Shown: piece after piece, positions 25,327 to 34,483 of the stretch | Position numbering within the stretch: the first letter of the stretch is position 1 | Layout: each line of letters begins with the position of its first letter | NCBI GenBank assembly: GCA_023411795.1 | Contig: JAEYOK010000045.1 | Location: 124,001-188,000, forward strand | DNA length: 64,000 bases | DNA from: Bacillota bacterium | GTDB taxonomy: Bacteria; Bacillota; Clostridia; DSM-8532 | Direction of reading: 5' to 3' | The notes under the pieces: model-generated | The model's input: the letters and a program-made list of their open reading frames with translations, nothing else | What the model was told of the DNA's origin: nothing | The model's database searches: none | Position numbers and translations under genes: made by a program

Positions 25327-27988
25327 TTTTGGTACTTCCTTTCTTATAAGTGGTTGAAATCGTGTCTCCTATACATATCTTGATTTCTGTGGGAAAAATA
25401 AGTTTATTATCACAGACTTGAAATAATATCTCACTCTTATTGAGATTAACTGAACCTACATTATCTAAAATATCTTTTGACAGGTCTAGTTGCCTAAAAT
25501 AAAGCTTTCCATAGATTACGGACAGACTAAAAGCTCCATTTTTGACCTCCATAGTACCCCATCCGGTATTAAGACACCAGAAGCACTTAAAATCTCCCTT
25601 AATTGCAGGTGCAAATCCAATAAGGCCTTTTGTTGAATCAAATGTAAATCCCGAATAAGCCAAAAGCAAGGTGTAGCTAGACATAGCTCTGGCATAGCTG
25701 CTTCCGCACTCCATCTCACTAAGAGGGTTTCGTTTTTCACCATCATACCTGTCTCTTGCCGTCCGGACAATTTCCTCTGCCATATCTGGTCTTCCCATAA
25801 GAATTAGATGGGCAGCATACTGATACTCGCATCCCGTCCACACTTCATCAGTATATAGTGCGGGAACAACCGGCCTTGTCGTACCTTCAGGCCACGAACA
25901 CAATACGGTTCCGCCTTCGTCATTCAATGCATAGAGACGGCATGGATTAAACATATTCCTTACAGAGCTTTTATAGTTATAGCGATAGATTGCTTTAAGA
26001 GCTTCCAGGGTTTGTTCTGGATCAAACACTTCACCAAGGCCACATATACGCCCGTGCCAGTCGGCAAGCACTTGATCTATGGCACATCCATCCGCCATCT
26101 GGTATTTAATCTGATTCACTTCGCCATCCCAATAATGGTTTACTGCATCATCATCTATACGACCATGAAAACAAGCATATCCTTCAAGAACTTTTTTGTT
26201 GTTTAAGTCAATTTTTTGAATAAAATATTCACCATTAAACAAATTCTTATCTGTAAAGGCTCTTCCCTTTTGGTAGAGCTCTCTGCATTTGTCCGCAAAC
26301 TCATTATCATCTAAGAACTCTGCCATTTCTCCTGCGGCTTTCAGCGCACCGAGGTAAAACCCTGTTAGCCATGCATTAGGTCCAAACAACTCCAAGTCCA
26401 GTGTGTTATGCTGCCGTCCGGTTATTACTCCTTCCATGGCTTTGTCCCAGTAGTCCACGTTTTTATCTGACCATGCATATTCTAAAGACTTTTTTACCTG
26501 TGGCCATAGCTTTGCCAACCATTGGCTATCGCCGCAAATTTTCCAATCCCTATACACCTTTATAATTCCGCCCATTTGTCCATCTACGCAAGGACGATGG
26601 TCATAAAGCTTCCCTTTTTCTAGTGGCAGCTGAAGTCTGAAATACATTCCTCCTTCGCTATCGCTGCAATACTCATAATCCAGATCTCGCATGGAGCGCT
26701 CCAAATTAGGGAATAAAAACGGCAAAGCATACGCATAGTTCCATACATGGGTACATGAGCCCTCACAACTGCCGCAATAGCTATGACAACCTTCAAACCC
26801 ATAAAATGAGCCATCAGTAAGCCTCATACAGGTGGTTGATTTTAATATTGCAAGGTTTGAAGCTACTGCATCCAACATTGCCTCAGGCAGAGAAGAGGAA
26901 AACAGGGTATTTTGAAAAGCATATGTATCTTTATAAAGCCTGTCCCAGTTTTTAAGACAATAGGCTACTGACTGAACTGAATTCTCAAATATTGTAGAAT
27001 AATAGTTTCTCCATATATTTTCTATAGGCCTAGAGCCAAGGTCTCTTTTTTTCTCGTCATAAAAATAACCGGTGTTTTCTTTTGGCTCCAGTGCATTCCA
27101 GTAGTTCATAACATTTGGATAGTTCCAAGAAATAATTAAACGGATTTCATCATCATCTTCCGGTTCCAATTGAATGCTGCCTGATACCGATGCTGTGTCA
27201 TCACGATTAGAGCAATTATCATAAGATCGCTCTTTTAACTTTCCTGGTTTGGAAAAGTCATGCCAAAACATATTAATGCTATCAAACCATCGCCCCCGAT
27301 ACCAATATTCCTGAACTGATGCATCCTTGGAATCAGTACCGATGGTTATATCACCATAATCCATGGCAAATTTATCTGATGATAAATTTTCTAGACTTAC
27401 AAGAGTGAAATTTTCATCATGTATTTTTCGGTTCCTGCTCTTTCCAGCAGGCGCAGGATTCTTAACAGATAAGCAAGCCTCGTAACGGATAGTTTTTGAA
27501 GTATTATTCTCAAAACGAACTGATAAAAATGCGGCGGGTATGCTGGAATCCTGCGAGTTTAATGGAATGAAGGGGTTAAATGCCATAAGACTCACTTTAG
27601 CGGGAAAGTTCCTATCACTAAAATTTATGCGGGCAATTGGAAATTCATTTATAAACTCAACTTTCTCAAAATGAGGCAAGCCGGCCATAGAAAGATGATC
27701 TGGACCAAAACCATAGCCATTAAACAAGCGGTCGGAATAATTTCCGGTAAAAGAACCGCTTAAGTCTCCATTGAGAACCCGTACATCAACTATCATACCA
27801 GTTTTAGCATCAATCGCTTTAACTGCTATGCTACTAAACCCATTGATGCTACCTTTATTGGGACGATTAAAAATTTCCCAATCCATAAATCTTCCAGCAC
27901 CTGTAAGGCCAATAGAGCCGCTTCCGATTCCACCAATAGGAAATACAATCGATTCAGTCTTTTTATCACGATATATTTTTCCATTCAT
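25316..27988 (-). CDS. GH116-family glycoside hydrolase (DUF608, GBA2-like)
   Basis: An 890-residue protein with an N-terminal beta domain (about 1-330, FPIGGIGSGSIGLTGAGRFMDWEIFNRP) and an (alpha/alpha)6 catalytic domain. HNTLDLELFGPNAWLTGFYLGAL matches the GH116 block with the nucleophile Glu (HNT-D-E), and the Asp-less region VWTGCEYQYAAHLI corresponds to the acid/base segment. GH116 enzymes hydrolyse beta-glucosides, beta-xylosides, glucosylceramides or N-acetylglucosaminides. There is no signal peptide, so it should act in the cytoplasm on sugars brought in by the ABC importer encoded upstream. AAAGGAGG precedes the ATG. Confidence 0.85.
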   Translation of the reverse strand: MNGKIYRDKKTESIVFPIGGIGSGSIGLTGAGRFMDWEIFNRPNKGSINGFSSIAVKAIDAKTGMIVDVRVLNGDLSGSFTGNYSDRLFNGYGFGPDHLSMAGLPHFEKVEFINEFPIARINFSDRNFPAKVSLMAFNPFIPLNSQDSSIPAAFLSVRFENNTSKTIRYEACLSVKNPAPAGKSRNRKIHDENFTLVSLENLSSDKFAMDYGDITIGTDSKDASVQEYWYRGRWFDSINMFWHDFSKPGKLKERSYDNCSNRDDTASVSGSIQLEPEDDDEIRLIISWNYPNVMNYWNALEPKENTGYFYDEKKRDLGSRPIENIWRNYYSTIFENSVQSVAYCLKNWDRLYKDTYAFQNTLFSSSLPEAMLDAVASNLAILKSTTCMRLTDGSFYGFEGCHSYCGSCEGSCTHVWNYAYALPFLFPNLERSMRDLDYEYCSDSEGGMYFRLQLPLEKGKLYDHRPCVDGQMGGIIKVYRDWKICGDSQWLAKLWPQVKKSLEYAWSDKNVDYWDKAMEGVITGRQHNTLDLELFGPNAWLTGFYLGALKAAGEMAEFLDDNEFADKCRELYQKGRAFTDKNLFNGEYFIQKIDLNNKKVLEGYACFHGRIDDDAVNHYWDGEVNQIKYQMADGCAIDQVLADWHGRICGLGEVFDPEQTLEALKAIYRYNYKSSVRNMFNPCRLYALNDEGGTVLCSWPEGTTRPVVPALYTDEVWTGCEYQYAAHLILMGRPDMAEEIVRTARDRYDGEKRNPLSEMECGSSYARAMSSYTLLLAYSGFTFDSTKGLIGFAPAIKGDFKCFWCLNTGWGTMEVKNGAFSLSVIYGKLYFRQLDLSKDILDNVGSVNLNKSEILFQVCDNKLIFPTEIKICIGDTISTTYKKGSTKNVY

Positions 27989-28016
27989 AAGCGCTTCCTC
28001 CTTTGCAAACCTTTTT

Positions 28017-28841
28017 CTATCCCTTTACAGCCCCTGCAGTAAGTCCTTTGACAATATACTTCTGTCCGAAAATATACAAAAGAATAACCGGAATGCTTGT
28101 GATAATCAGATTAGCGAAAACTAGATTCCAGTCTCTGGAATACTGTCCGAAGAAATTGTATACTGTAAGCGACATTGTCCACTTATCAGTTGTGTTTAAA
28201 AAATAAAGAGGAATATTAATATCATTCCATATAGACATGAATATGATAAAAACATCCGTCATAATGACCGGTTTTAAAAGAGGAAAAATTACACGTGTAA
28301 ACAGCTGTATATTATTGCATCCGTCAATAATAGCTGCCTCATCCAATTCTATAGGAACAGTTTTAATGAATCCCACAAAAAGGAATATAGAGAATGGTAT
28401 TTTTATAGCTACATAAATCAGAATAACGCCTAAGTATGTATTGTTCAGTGACAACAGCTGAAGTACTTTTATTGTTGGTATCATTATTAGCGGGGAAATC
28501 AAGCCAAGAGTAAAAATTGCATTGATTATTTTATTTACTCTCGATCTTACCCGGGATAGATAAAATGCTGCAATAGAGGTAATACTAATATTAATCACCA
28601 CGGCACTGACTGAAAAAACAGTACTGTTAATAAAGGGTTTTATCAGCTTCCCTCTCTGGAAAACAATAACAAAATTCTCCCATTGCATCCTTGCTGGTAA
28701 TGCAAATGACATATCCACCGCTTCCCTAGACGTTTTGAATGAACCAAGGATAACCATCATAATTGGTACGATAATAATAAGAGATAATATAATAATTCCG
28801 ATTTCACCGGCTAGCTTTTTTAGAAAGAGAGCTTTTTTCAT
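28017..28841 (-). CDS. ABC sugar transporter permease, MalG-like
   Basis: A 274-residue inner-membrane permease with six membrane segments and the EAA loop ELDEAAIIDGCNNIQLFTRVIFPLLKPV, which docks to the ATPase. Its C-terminus YIVKGLTAGAVKG is typical of the carbohydrate CUT1 group. It overlaps the MalF-like gene by 4 bases. No ATPase gene is in this operon, so a shared MsmK/UgpC-type ATPase must be used, as is common for CUT1 systems. The fragment at 33.2-33.7 kb is a clear paralogue of this gene. Confidence 0.93.
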   Translation of the reverse strand: MKKALFLKKLAGEIGIIILSLIIIVPIMMVILGSFKTSREAVDMSFALPARMQWENFVIVFQRGKLIKPFINSTVFSVSAVVINISITSIAAFYLSRVRSRVNKIINAIFTLGLISPLIMIPTIKVLQLLSLNNTYLGVILIYVAIKIPFSIFLFVGFIKTVPIELDEAAIIDGCNNIQLFTRVIFPLLKPVIMTDVFIIFMSIWNDINIPLYFLNTTDKWTMSLTVYNFFGQYSRDWNLVFANLIITSIPVILLYIFGQKYIVKGLTAGAVKG

Positions 28842-29716
28842 ATAATTTTATCCTCCTGTTTTCTAAGATATTTCAGAAGTGTCATGGCAATTAGAGCTAT
28901 TACCATGAATAAAATCATATTTGCCGCTGTACCAAGCGCCCATGAGCCTTCCCCGAAGGCTTTAAATACAAATGTACTCATTACCTGTGTAGAATATCCA
29001 GGGCCTCCTCCTGTTAAAACATAAACAGGACCAAATACCTTAAGGCCGCCTATAAGAGATAACACAATATTGGTACTGAACGCAGGCATTAATAGTGGGA
29101 TTGTAATTCGAAAAAGCCGGTTAAACCAACCCGCACCATCTATTTTTGCCGCTTCATAGAACTCAGTGGGGATAACTTGGAGGCCAGCAATATAAATAGC
29201 CATATGATAACCAGACCATTGCCAGATTTCAACAAAAGCAATTGAAACTATTCCCAGCCCAGGTTCTACCAGCCAGTCATGAGTAAGAAAGCCAAGATGC
29301 AAGAAATTAAGCATTGTATTAAGAAGTCCTGACGGATGCAAAATTGATGTAAACATGAGCCCTATGGCAACACTGCTAAGAATTGACGGTAAATAGAAAA
29401 CCGTTCTTGCATAATTCCGAAATTTTAATTTATTTGTAAAAATAACAGATAAAAACAAGCCCATTACATTCTTGCCTATTGTAGTTATTAAAGCAAAAAT
29501 AATAGTGTTTTTAATTGCAACTTTGATTACTCTATGGTTAAATGCTTCTTTGAAATTTTTAAGCCATACGAAATTTATGTCTTTTGAAAAAGCATTCCAA
29601 TCGGTGAATGCTAGTATAAAACCTATAAGAACAGGTACCATAAAAAAAACAAAATATACCAATGAAGCTGGTATTAAAAAAGTGGGCGTATAATATGTAC
29701 GTCTTCTCACTTTCAT
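28838..29716 (-). CDS. ABC sugar transporter permease, MalF-like
   Basis: A 292-residue permease with six membrane segments and the EAA loop EFYEAAKIDGAGWFNRLFRITIPLLMPA. The end of the periplasmic loop, VLTGGGPGYSTQVMSTFVFKAF, is characteristic of CUT1 sugar permeases. It pairs with the MalG-like protein downstream and the binding protein upstream. A long hairpin in the 120 bases upstream separates it from the binding-protein gene. Confidence 0.93.
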   Translation of the reverse strand: MKVRRRTYYTPTFLIPASLVYFVFFMVPVLIGFILAFTDWNAFSKDINFVWLKNFKEAFNHRVIKVAIKNTIIFALITTIGKNVMGLFLSVIFTNKLKFRNYARTVFYLPSILSSVAIGLMFTSILHPSGLLNTMLNFLHLGFLTHDWLVEPGLGIVSIAFVEIWQWSGYHMAIYIAGLQVIPTEFYEAAKIDGAGWFNRLFRITIPLLMPAFSTNIVLSLIGGLKVFGPVYVLTGGGPGYSTQVMSTFVFKAFGEGSWALGTAANMILFMVIALIAMTLLKYLRKQEDKII

Positions 29717-29817
29717 CTTTGCGAATTATCCTCTCTCATTAGTTTGAAAAAACCAATTTACTATGACGTGCGAGAACACACTAGAAACAGACTCAATATG
29801 ATCTCAATATAATTATT

Positions 29818-29871
29818 GGGGAGAAACGGTAAAAGCCATCCCTAATATACTTTTGTTTTACCGCACTCCCC
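29818..29871 (-). promoter_or_regulatory. Intercistronic hairpin between binding-protein and permease genes
   Basis: Minus-strand GGGGAG-tg-CGGTAAAA pairs with TTTTACCG-ttt-CTCCCC over a 21-base loop. Such hairpins after binding-protein genes protect the upstream mRNA and lower permease expression. The hairpin is flanked by 9-base direct repeats aattattgg (29811-29819 and 29879-29887). Confidence 0.7.
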
Positions 29872-29887
29872 TTAAGTTAATTATTGG

Positions 29888-31231
29888 TTATTTATTCTCC
29901 CAGCCGGGGAACTTTTTCTCTCTTGCCAGCTTCTCATAATAAATATCCCATTCCTTGAGTGCTTCCATAGAAGTCATATTCCCTAAAAGTACTTCCTGGG
30001 TTAAAACAACCATTTCTCCTACACCGACATATTGTCTCATTCCCATTTGGTCTAGAGGAATCAATCCTTTACTAATATAGTTTTCCTGTACATCTGCTAC
30101 CCATGGGGGCAAATCAATCTCAACACCTTTTGTTGCCGGCATGGTGCCCCAATCTGTGTTGGTTAATACCTGCTGCTCTTTTTCCTGCATAAAGGTCAGG
30201 AATTTTTTACTTTCCTCAATATGCTTGGAATCTTTGAAAATTGCAATCACTCGAACTGTTCCAGCTGTTAATCTTGCATTGTCAATAACAGGGAATGGGA
30301 ACATCAAAAATACCTTTGAGGGATCCTTTGCGTAAAGATCTGAATTGAGGAATGAGCCAGTAACACACATGGCAGCCTTGTCCTCTAGCATCATCGTAAT
30401 TCCCATATCTACAGTTGTTGAAAGATAGTCCTTATTTATGTATCCCTTGTCAACCAGCTCCTTCATAATATCGAGGCAGCGGGCAAACTCAGGGAGATCC
30501 TCATATTTAACATCCTGAGTATTAAGTTGGTCATAAATCTGGGGAGATCTGTCTTCTATGACATTAGGAAACATTGTACAAATCCACATACCAATTGTCC
30601 ATGCATCTTTACCTTGAAGCAATATTGGTGTAATACCTTCGTTTTTAAGCTTTTCGCATACAGCAAGGAAATCGCTATAAGTTTTAGGAATCGCTATTCC
30701 GTACTTTTCAAATATTTGCTTGTTGTAAACAACACCACTTGTTCCCCCAACACTGTTACTGGGAGCAGCGTAAATCTTTCCATCAATGGTAACGGCTGCA
30801 GGGTTCACCAGGTTTACAACCCACGGTTGATCATCAAGAGGAACAAGGCTATTGGTCACATCGTACTTTTGAAACAACTGAGTAATTCCGTAATGTACCA
30901 TGTCAGGAGCTTCTCCAGTACGGATTTTTGCATTAAGCAGTTCATCGAATTGAGCGTCTGGTATTATCTGAATGTCGAACTTAATATTGGGGTTTAGTTC
31001 AGAATATTTCTTTAGCATGGGTTCAAAATTAGGTTTATTCCAGGTTTGATTCAGTGCGATTGAAAGAGTAACCTCTTTCTCTGCAGGCGTTTCTCCTGAT
31101 GGGTTAGGTGTTGTTGATGTACCAGTTGTAGGCCCAGGTGTATTGGTTACTTGTGAATTGCCGCAAGCACTCAGAGAGAACAAAAGAGTCAATGCCAATG
31201 CTGTCGCTATCACTTTTTTAAAATTTCTCAT
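29888..31231 (-). CDS. ABC sugar transporter substrate-binding lipoprotein
   Basis: A 447-residue extracellular lipoprotein: signal peptide with lipobox LSLSACGN-like (FSLSACGNSQ), a Thr/Pro-rich linker (NTPGPTTGTSTTPNPSG) and a CUT1 solute-binding fold beginning VTLSIALNQTW, with AAPSNSVGGTSGVVYNKQIFEKYGI typical of carbohydrate-binding proteins. It captures the oligosaccharide for the two permeases. The ATG at 31231 follows AAAGGAG by 7-8 bases; an earlier GTG/TTG start overlaps the ribosome site. The ligand is not known. Confidence 0.92.
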   Translation of the reverse strand: MRNFKKVIATALALTLLFSLSACGNSQVTNTPGPTTGTSTTPNPSGETPAEKEVTLSIALNQTWNKPNFEPMLKKYSELNPNIKFDIQIIPDAQFDELLNAKIRTGEAPDMVHYGITQLFQKYDVTNSLVPLDDQPWVVNLVNPAAVTIDGKIYAAPSNSVGGTSGVVYNKQIFEKYGIAIPKTYSDFLAVCEKLKNEGITPILLQGKDAWTIGMWICTMFPNVIEDRSPQIYDQLNTQDVKYEDLPEFARCLDIMKELVDKGYINKDYLSTTVDMGITMMLEDKAAMCVTGSFLNSDLYAKDPSKVFLMFPFPVIDNARLTAGTVRVIAIFKDSKHIEESKKFLTFMQEKEQQVLTNTDWGTMPATKGVEIDLPPWVADVQENYISKGLIPLDQMGMRQYVGVGEMVVLTQEVLLGNMTSMEALKEWDIYYEKLAREKKFPGWENK

Positions 31232-31289
31232 CACCAATCTCCTTTATTTCTTAATTAATATATTTGCATAATAGCTACTTGCTTGCTTT

Positions 31290-32060
31290 TTAAGCAAACT
31301 CGAAGCTAATAAGCTCATTAATATCATGAAATACGAAATCTGGTTTTGGTGCACCCTCTGCTGTAAGACTGGAATCATCTGTAATCCCAGTCATTAGAAG
31401 ATAGGTTTTTACACCGAATCTTTGACCCATACGAATATCAGTATCGAGGTTATCTCCTATCAGTTTAATATCCCCAATATCACAACTAAAAATATTACAG
31501 ACCTCATCAAGAAAGCTTCTTTCCGGTTTTCCAATATTTTCAGCAGTTTTTTGTGTTAACTTTTGTATTTCTTTTACGATTGCTCCGGTGTGGGGACGGA
31601 ACGTATCTCCATAAGGAATTCTTAAATCAATATTTGTACAATAAAATTTTGCTCCAACTTTAATGCATTCAACTGCAATGTATAAATCTTCGCTTTTAAG
31701 GTTGTCATCCTGACCCACCAAAACACATTGAGGACTTCGCTCAGTCATGAAAATCCCTGCCTTGGTGGCCTCATCCTTTAGTGCTTCGCTTCCTATAATA
31801 AATGCACTGCTTATGTTATTTTTTACAAGATGCCTCACTGAAATTTGTGCAGATGTAATGATTTTATCTGACTCCACATCTATTCCCATTCGCTTCATTT
31901 TGTTTGAAAGCTGCTGTGGAGAGTGAAGAGGGCAATTAGTCATCAGAATAAAATTCTTTGTAGTTAAAATATCCATGAATTCTTTTACTCCATCCAATAA
32001 CACATTTCCTCTGTAAAGAGTTCCATCCATGTCTACAACATAAACCACATTTTTATTCAA
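31290..32060 (-). CDS. HAD-IIA family phosphatase (NagD-like)
   Basis: A 256-residue haloacid-dehalogenase-type phosphatase: DMDGTLYRGN with the nucleophile Asp, ILMTNCPLHS with the Thr, IGKPERSF with the Lys and LIGDNLDTDI with the metal-binding Asp pair. The large cap between motifs I/II and III is of the C2 type of NagD/AraL proteins, which dephosphorylate sugar phosphates and nucleotides. I chose a TTG start at 32060 because AGAGGTG lies just upstream; ATG codons at 32078 and 32084 have no ribosome site. It is the first gene of the operon. Confidence 0.85.
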   Translation of the reverse strand: MNKNVVYVVDMDGTLYRGNVLLDGVKEFMDILTTKNFILMTNCPLHSPQQLSNKMKRMGIDVESDKIITSAQISVRHLVKNNISSAFIIGSEALKDEATKAGIFMTERSPQCVLVGQDDNLKSEDLYIAVECIKVGAKFYCTNIDLRIPYGDTFRPHTGAIVKEIQKLTQKTAENIGKPERSFLDEVCNIFSCDIGDIKLIGDNLDTDIRMGQRFGVKTYLLMTGITDDSSLTAEGAPKPDFVFHDINELISFEFA

Positions 32061-32130
32061 AGCAGCACCTCTCAACATTTGCAATTTTATTCTTACTAAA
32101 TTAATTTTTATGGTGTTTTATTCTATAAAG

Positions 32131-32159
32131 AGAATATCACATTAATTTTTTATTTGCAA
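32131..32159 (-). promoter_or_regulatory. Promoter of the catabolic operon
   Basis: TTGCAA (32159-32154) and TATTCT (32136-32131), spacing 17, with an extended TGTG before the -10 box, lie about 70 bases upstream of the HAD gene. The divergent region to the RpiR regulator is extremely AT-rich, so this is the likely control point for all 14 genes. Confidence 0.6.
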
Positions 32160-32161
32160 GC

Positions 32162-32175
32162 TATTTTGTAAAATA
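32162..32175. promoter_or_regulatory. Possible operator palindrome
   Basis: tattttgtaaaata has 6-base arms and lies immediately upstream of the -35 box of the catabolic operon, beside the divergent RpiR regulator. In such AT-rich DNA a palindrome of this length can arise by chance. Confidence 0.25.
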
Positions 32176-32328
32176 TTATTTATCTAACCTAACTATATAT
32201 TTCATGCTATAGTATACCTAAAAAATTTTCTTGCTTACAAAAGAATAATATTATAAAATTGTCATAATAAATAAAATAATATTCCAAATTAATTAATTTT
32301 TACAGATGATACAAAGTGAGGGTATTTT

Positions 32329-33180
32329 ATGGAAAATAAAGCAGACTGCCTAGTTCGAATTAATAATCTCCTTCCTAATATGCATGATACCGAAAAAAGA
32401 ATTGCTCAAATTATATTGGATAACCCCGATGAAATTACTCATATGCCCGTCAAAAGAATTTCTCAAATGGCCGGCGTAGCAGAATCAAGTATCGTTCGTT
32501 TCTGCCAGAAGCTCGGTTATAAGGGGATTTCGGACCTGAAAATCAATCTTGCTCGGTCTATTATGCCTGCAAATGAAATTACTATTTCAGAAATTTCCCA
32601 ATATGATTCTCCACGTGAAATAGCACAAAAAATATATAATTCAAGCAAGAAAGCTCTGGATGATACTCTAACCATGCTGGACTTCGATGCTTATGAAAAA
32701 GCAGTAGTGGCTATTCTTTCAGCAAAACGAATTGAGTTTTACGGGATTGGTACGTCTGCACAAATTGCATATGACGCCTATTACCGTTTTATGCGCGTAG
32801 GCTTTCCCGCTTTTTGTGCTACTGACCCACATATCTCCAGAATATCATCTTCCTTATTAACAAAAAATGATTTAGCTGTCGCTATATCTCATACTGGACG
32901 TACTATTGATACCATAAGAACTCTTGAAATAGCGAAAGAAGCGGGAGCCACCACACTTTGCATCACCAGTTATCTTCAAAGTCCAATTACCGAAATCGCT
33001 GATATTTGCCTTGTTACCACAACTGCAGAAACTCAATATCTACGGGAAGCAGTTTCATCACGTATTGCTCAGATTGCGTTGTTGGATGCGCTGTATACTA
33101 CTGTTTCTGTCCGGCGCAACAACAAGGTTTTCAAACACCTTAATAAGATGAAGGATATTCTGAGCGAAACACGGTTATAG
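32329..33180 (+). CDS. MurR/RpiR-family transcriptional regulator
   Basis: A 283-residue regulator with an N-terminal helix-turn-helix (RIAQIILDNPDEITHMPVKRISQMAGVAESSIVRFCQKLGYKG, about 20-75) and a C-terminal SIS domain (FYGIGTSAQIAYDAYYRFMRVG, ISHTGRTIDTIRTLEIAK) that binds phosphosugars. Members control amino-sugar, ribose or muramic-acid catabolism and sense sugar phosphates. It is divergent from the 14-gene operon with a 268-base AT-rich spacer and is probably its local regulator. GTGAGGG serves as ribosome site. Confidence 0.9.
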   Translation: MENKADCLVRINNLLPNMHDTEKRIAQIILDNPDEITHMPVKRISQMAGVAESSIVRFCQKLGYKGISDLKINLARSIMPANEITISEISQYDSPREIAQKIYNSSKKALDDTLTMLDFDAYEKAVVAILSAKRIEFYGIGTSAQIAYDAYYRFMRVGFPAFCATDPHISRISSSLLTKNDLAVAISHTGRTIDTIRTLEIAKEAGATTLCITSYLQSPITEIADICLVTTTAETQYLREAVSSRIAQIALLDALYTTVSVRRNNKVFKHLNKMKDILSETRL

Positions 33181-33237
33181 TTTTAAGCTTTAATGTAATT
33201 AATAGATTTTTTTGTATCATCGTATTGCCTTTAATCT

Positions 33238-33711
33238 CTATCCTTTAACCGCACCGGTTGTCATACCGTCAATGATATACTTTTGGCCTAACAAATAAAC
33301 TGCTAATATAGGCAGAGAAGAAAGTACAAGGTCTGCAAAAACCAGGTTCCAGTAGCTCTGGAACTTGCCGAAGAAGTTGTATACAGTCAGTGGCATAGGC
33401 CATTTTTGGCTGTCGGAAAGGAAGTACAAAGGTATTACAAAGCTGTTCCATACGTTCATAAACACTACAATGATGTCAGTTACGATGACCGGAGCAAGTA
33501 ATGGAAATACAACTTGAAAAAATGTTTTTAACGAGCCACAGCCATCTATTATTGCAGCTTCATCCAACTCCTTAGGGATGGTTTTGATGAACCCTGTAAA
33601 CAATAATATAGAAAATGCAAGGTTCAATGATGTAAAAATCAGAATAACACCTATGTAAGTGTTATTAATATGCAGCTTCTGTAATAGAGTAATTGTAGGA
33701 ATTAGCGAAAT
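33238..33711 (-). pseudogene. N-terminally truncated ABC sugar permease, MalG-like
   Basis: The C-terminal 155-160 residues of a CUT1 permease remain: TYIGVILIFTSLN..., the EAA loop ELDEAAIIDGCGSLKTFFQVVFPLLAP and the end YIIDGMTTGAVKG. The reading matches the intact MalG-like protein at 28.0-28.8 kb almost segment by segment, but homology stops near 33711 and a stop codon follows 16 bases further upstream. The first three membrane segments are gone and no start codon with a ribosome site exists. It is a remnant of a second transporter. Confidence 0.85.
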
Positions 33712-33732
33712 ACACCAATTCTTACTTCACAT

Positions 33733-34456
33733 ATGATCTCGGTAATTAACTCTGAGAATGATTACTTTTTTTCCTGGAGTATCTCCGGCCTTAAGCAATC
33801 CTTTATAAAAAGTCAGCTTGAAGGGAGGATTACGTTATTGGCATGAATGGACGAAAAGTACTTTTACCACCCCGGCAAAACGAATGTAATCCGGAGCCGG
33901 ATACGGTTTTTTCGGTTGCCAGGGCAATTATGACCTCTAAAGGACAAGTGCTGGGATTATTGGAGGTGCAGCAAAAATTCTCAATTATAGAGGATATAGT
34001 AAGCCCATATTTCGGTACCTGGATCACCATAGTTACTGATAATCAAGGCAAACTAATATACCCGCTTGATATATCCGGTCTTAACGAAGAGCTTAAAGCA
34101 GTGCTAAGTAACGCTAATAATAATGTCCAGTTAATCTTGACGGCATATCAAAAACTTATCTTATTTCAAATAACAATTCAGAATACACCGGCTGGAATAC
34201 TATGGTTCTCCGGCCTAAACGAGAGGTATTTAAAGCTACTGCTATTCTGTTTCAGTTTTCCTTTTATTCTATCATTGTTTTCCTTCTACTTGTGCTTACC
34301 GCGGTAGTATTTATTGCCAAAACATTGACCAAGCCCTTCAGAAAGCTGAGGGCCTCAATGGAAACTGTAGACATAGGACAAATGGATATTAAGCTTGACA
34401 GTGATCCCGGAAACGACGAATATCTGAGATCTATTCATGAATTGAATCATACATAA
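33733..34456 (+). pseudogene. Frameshifted, truncated sensor histidine kinase fragment (YesM-like)
   Basis: Three reading frames must be joined to read through: 33733-33842, 33843 to about 34135, and about 34135-34456. Together they give the end of an extracytoplasmic sensor domain (TYLISNNSEYTGWNTMVLRPKREVF), a membrane segment (SIIVFLLLVLTAVVFIAKTL) and the start of a HAMP-type linker (KPFRKLRASMETVDIGQMDIKL), then a stop. The histidine-kinase core is missing. YesM-type kinases often sit beside CUT1 sugar transporters, so this and the permease remnant probably come from one lost locus. Confidence 0.75.
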
Positions 34457-34483
34457 AAACAGCCGTTGTCATAACGGCTGTTT
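34457..34483 (-). terminator. Intrinsic terminator of veg
   Basis: aaacagccgtt and aacggctgttt form an 11-base-pair stem with a 5-base loop, followed on the minus strand by TTTTTATG. It marks the border between veg and the catabolic island; on the plus strand it could also stop transcripts from the kinase remnant. Confidence 0.8.

Noticed and set aside
25516..26814. Small frames within the GH116-like gene
   Set aside because: They overlap the conserved catalytic domain in other frames and lack start signals.
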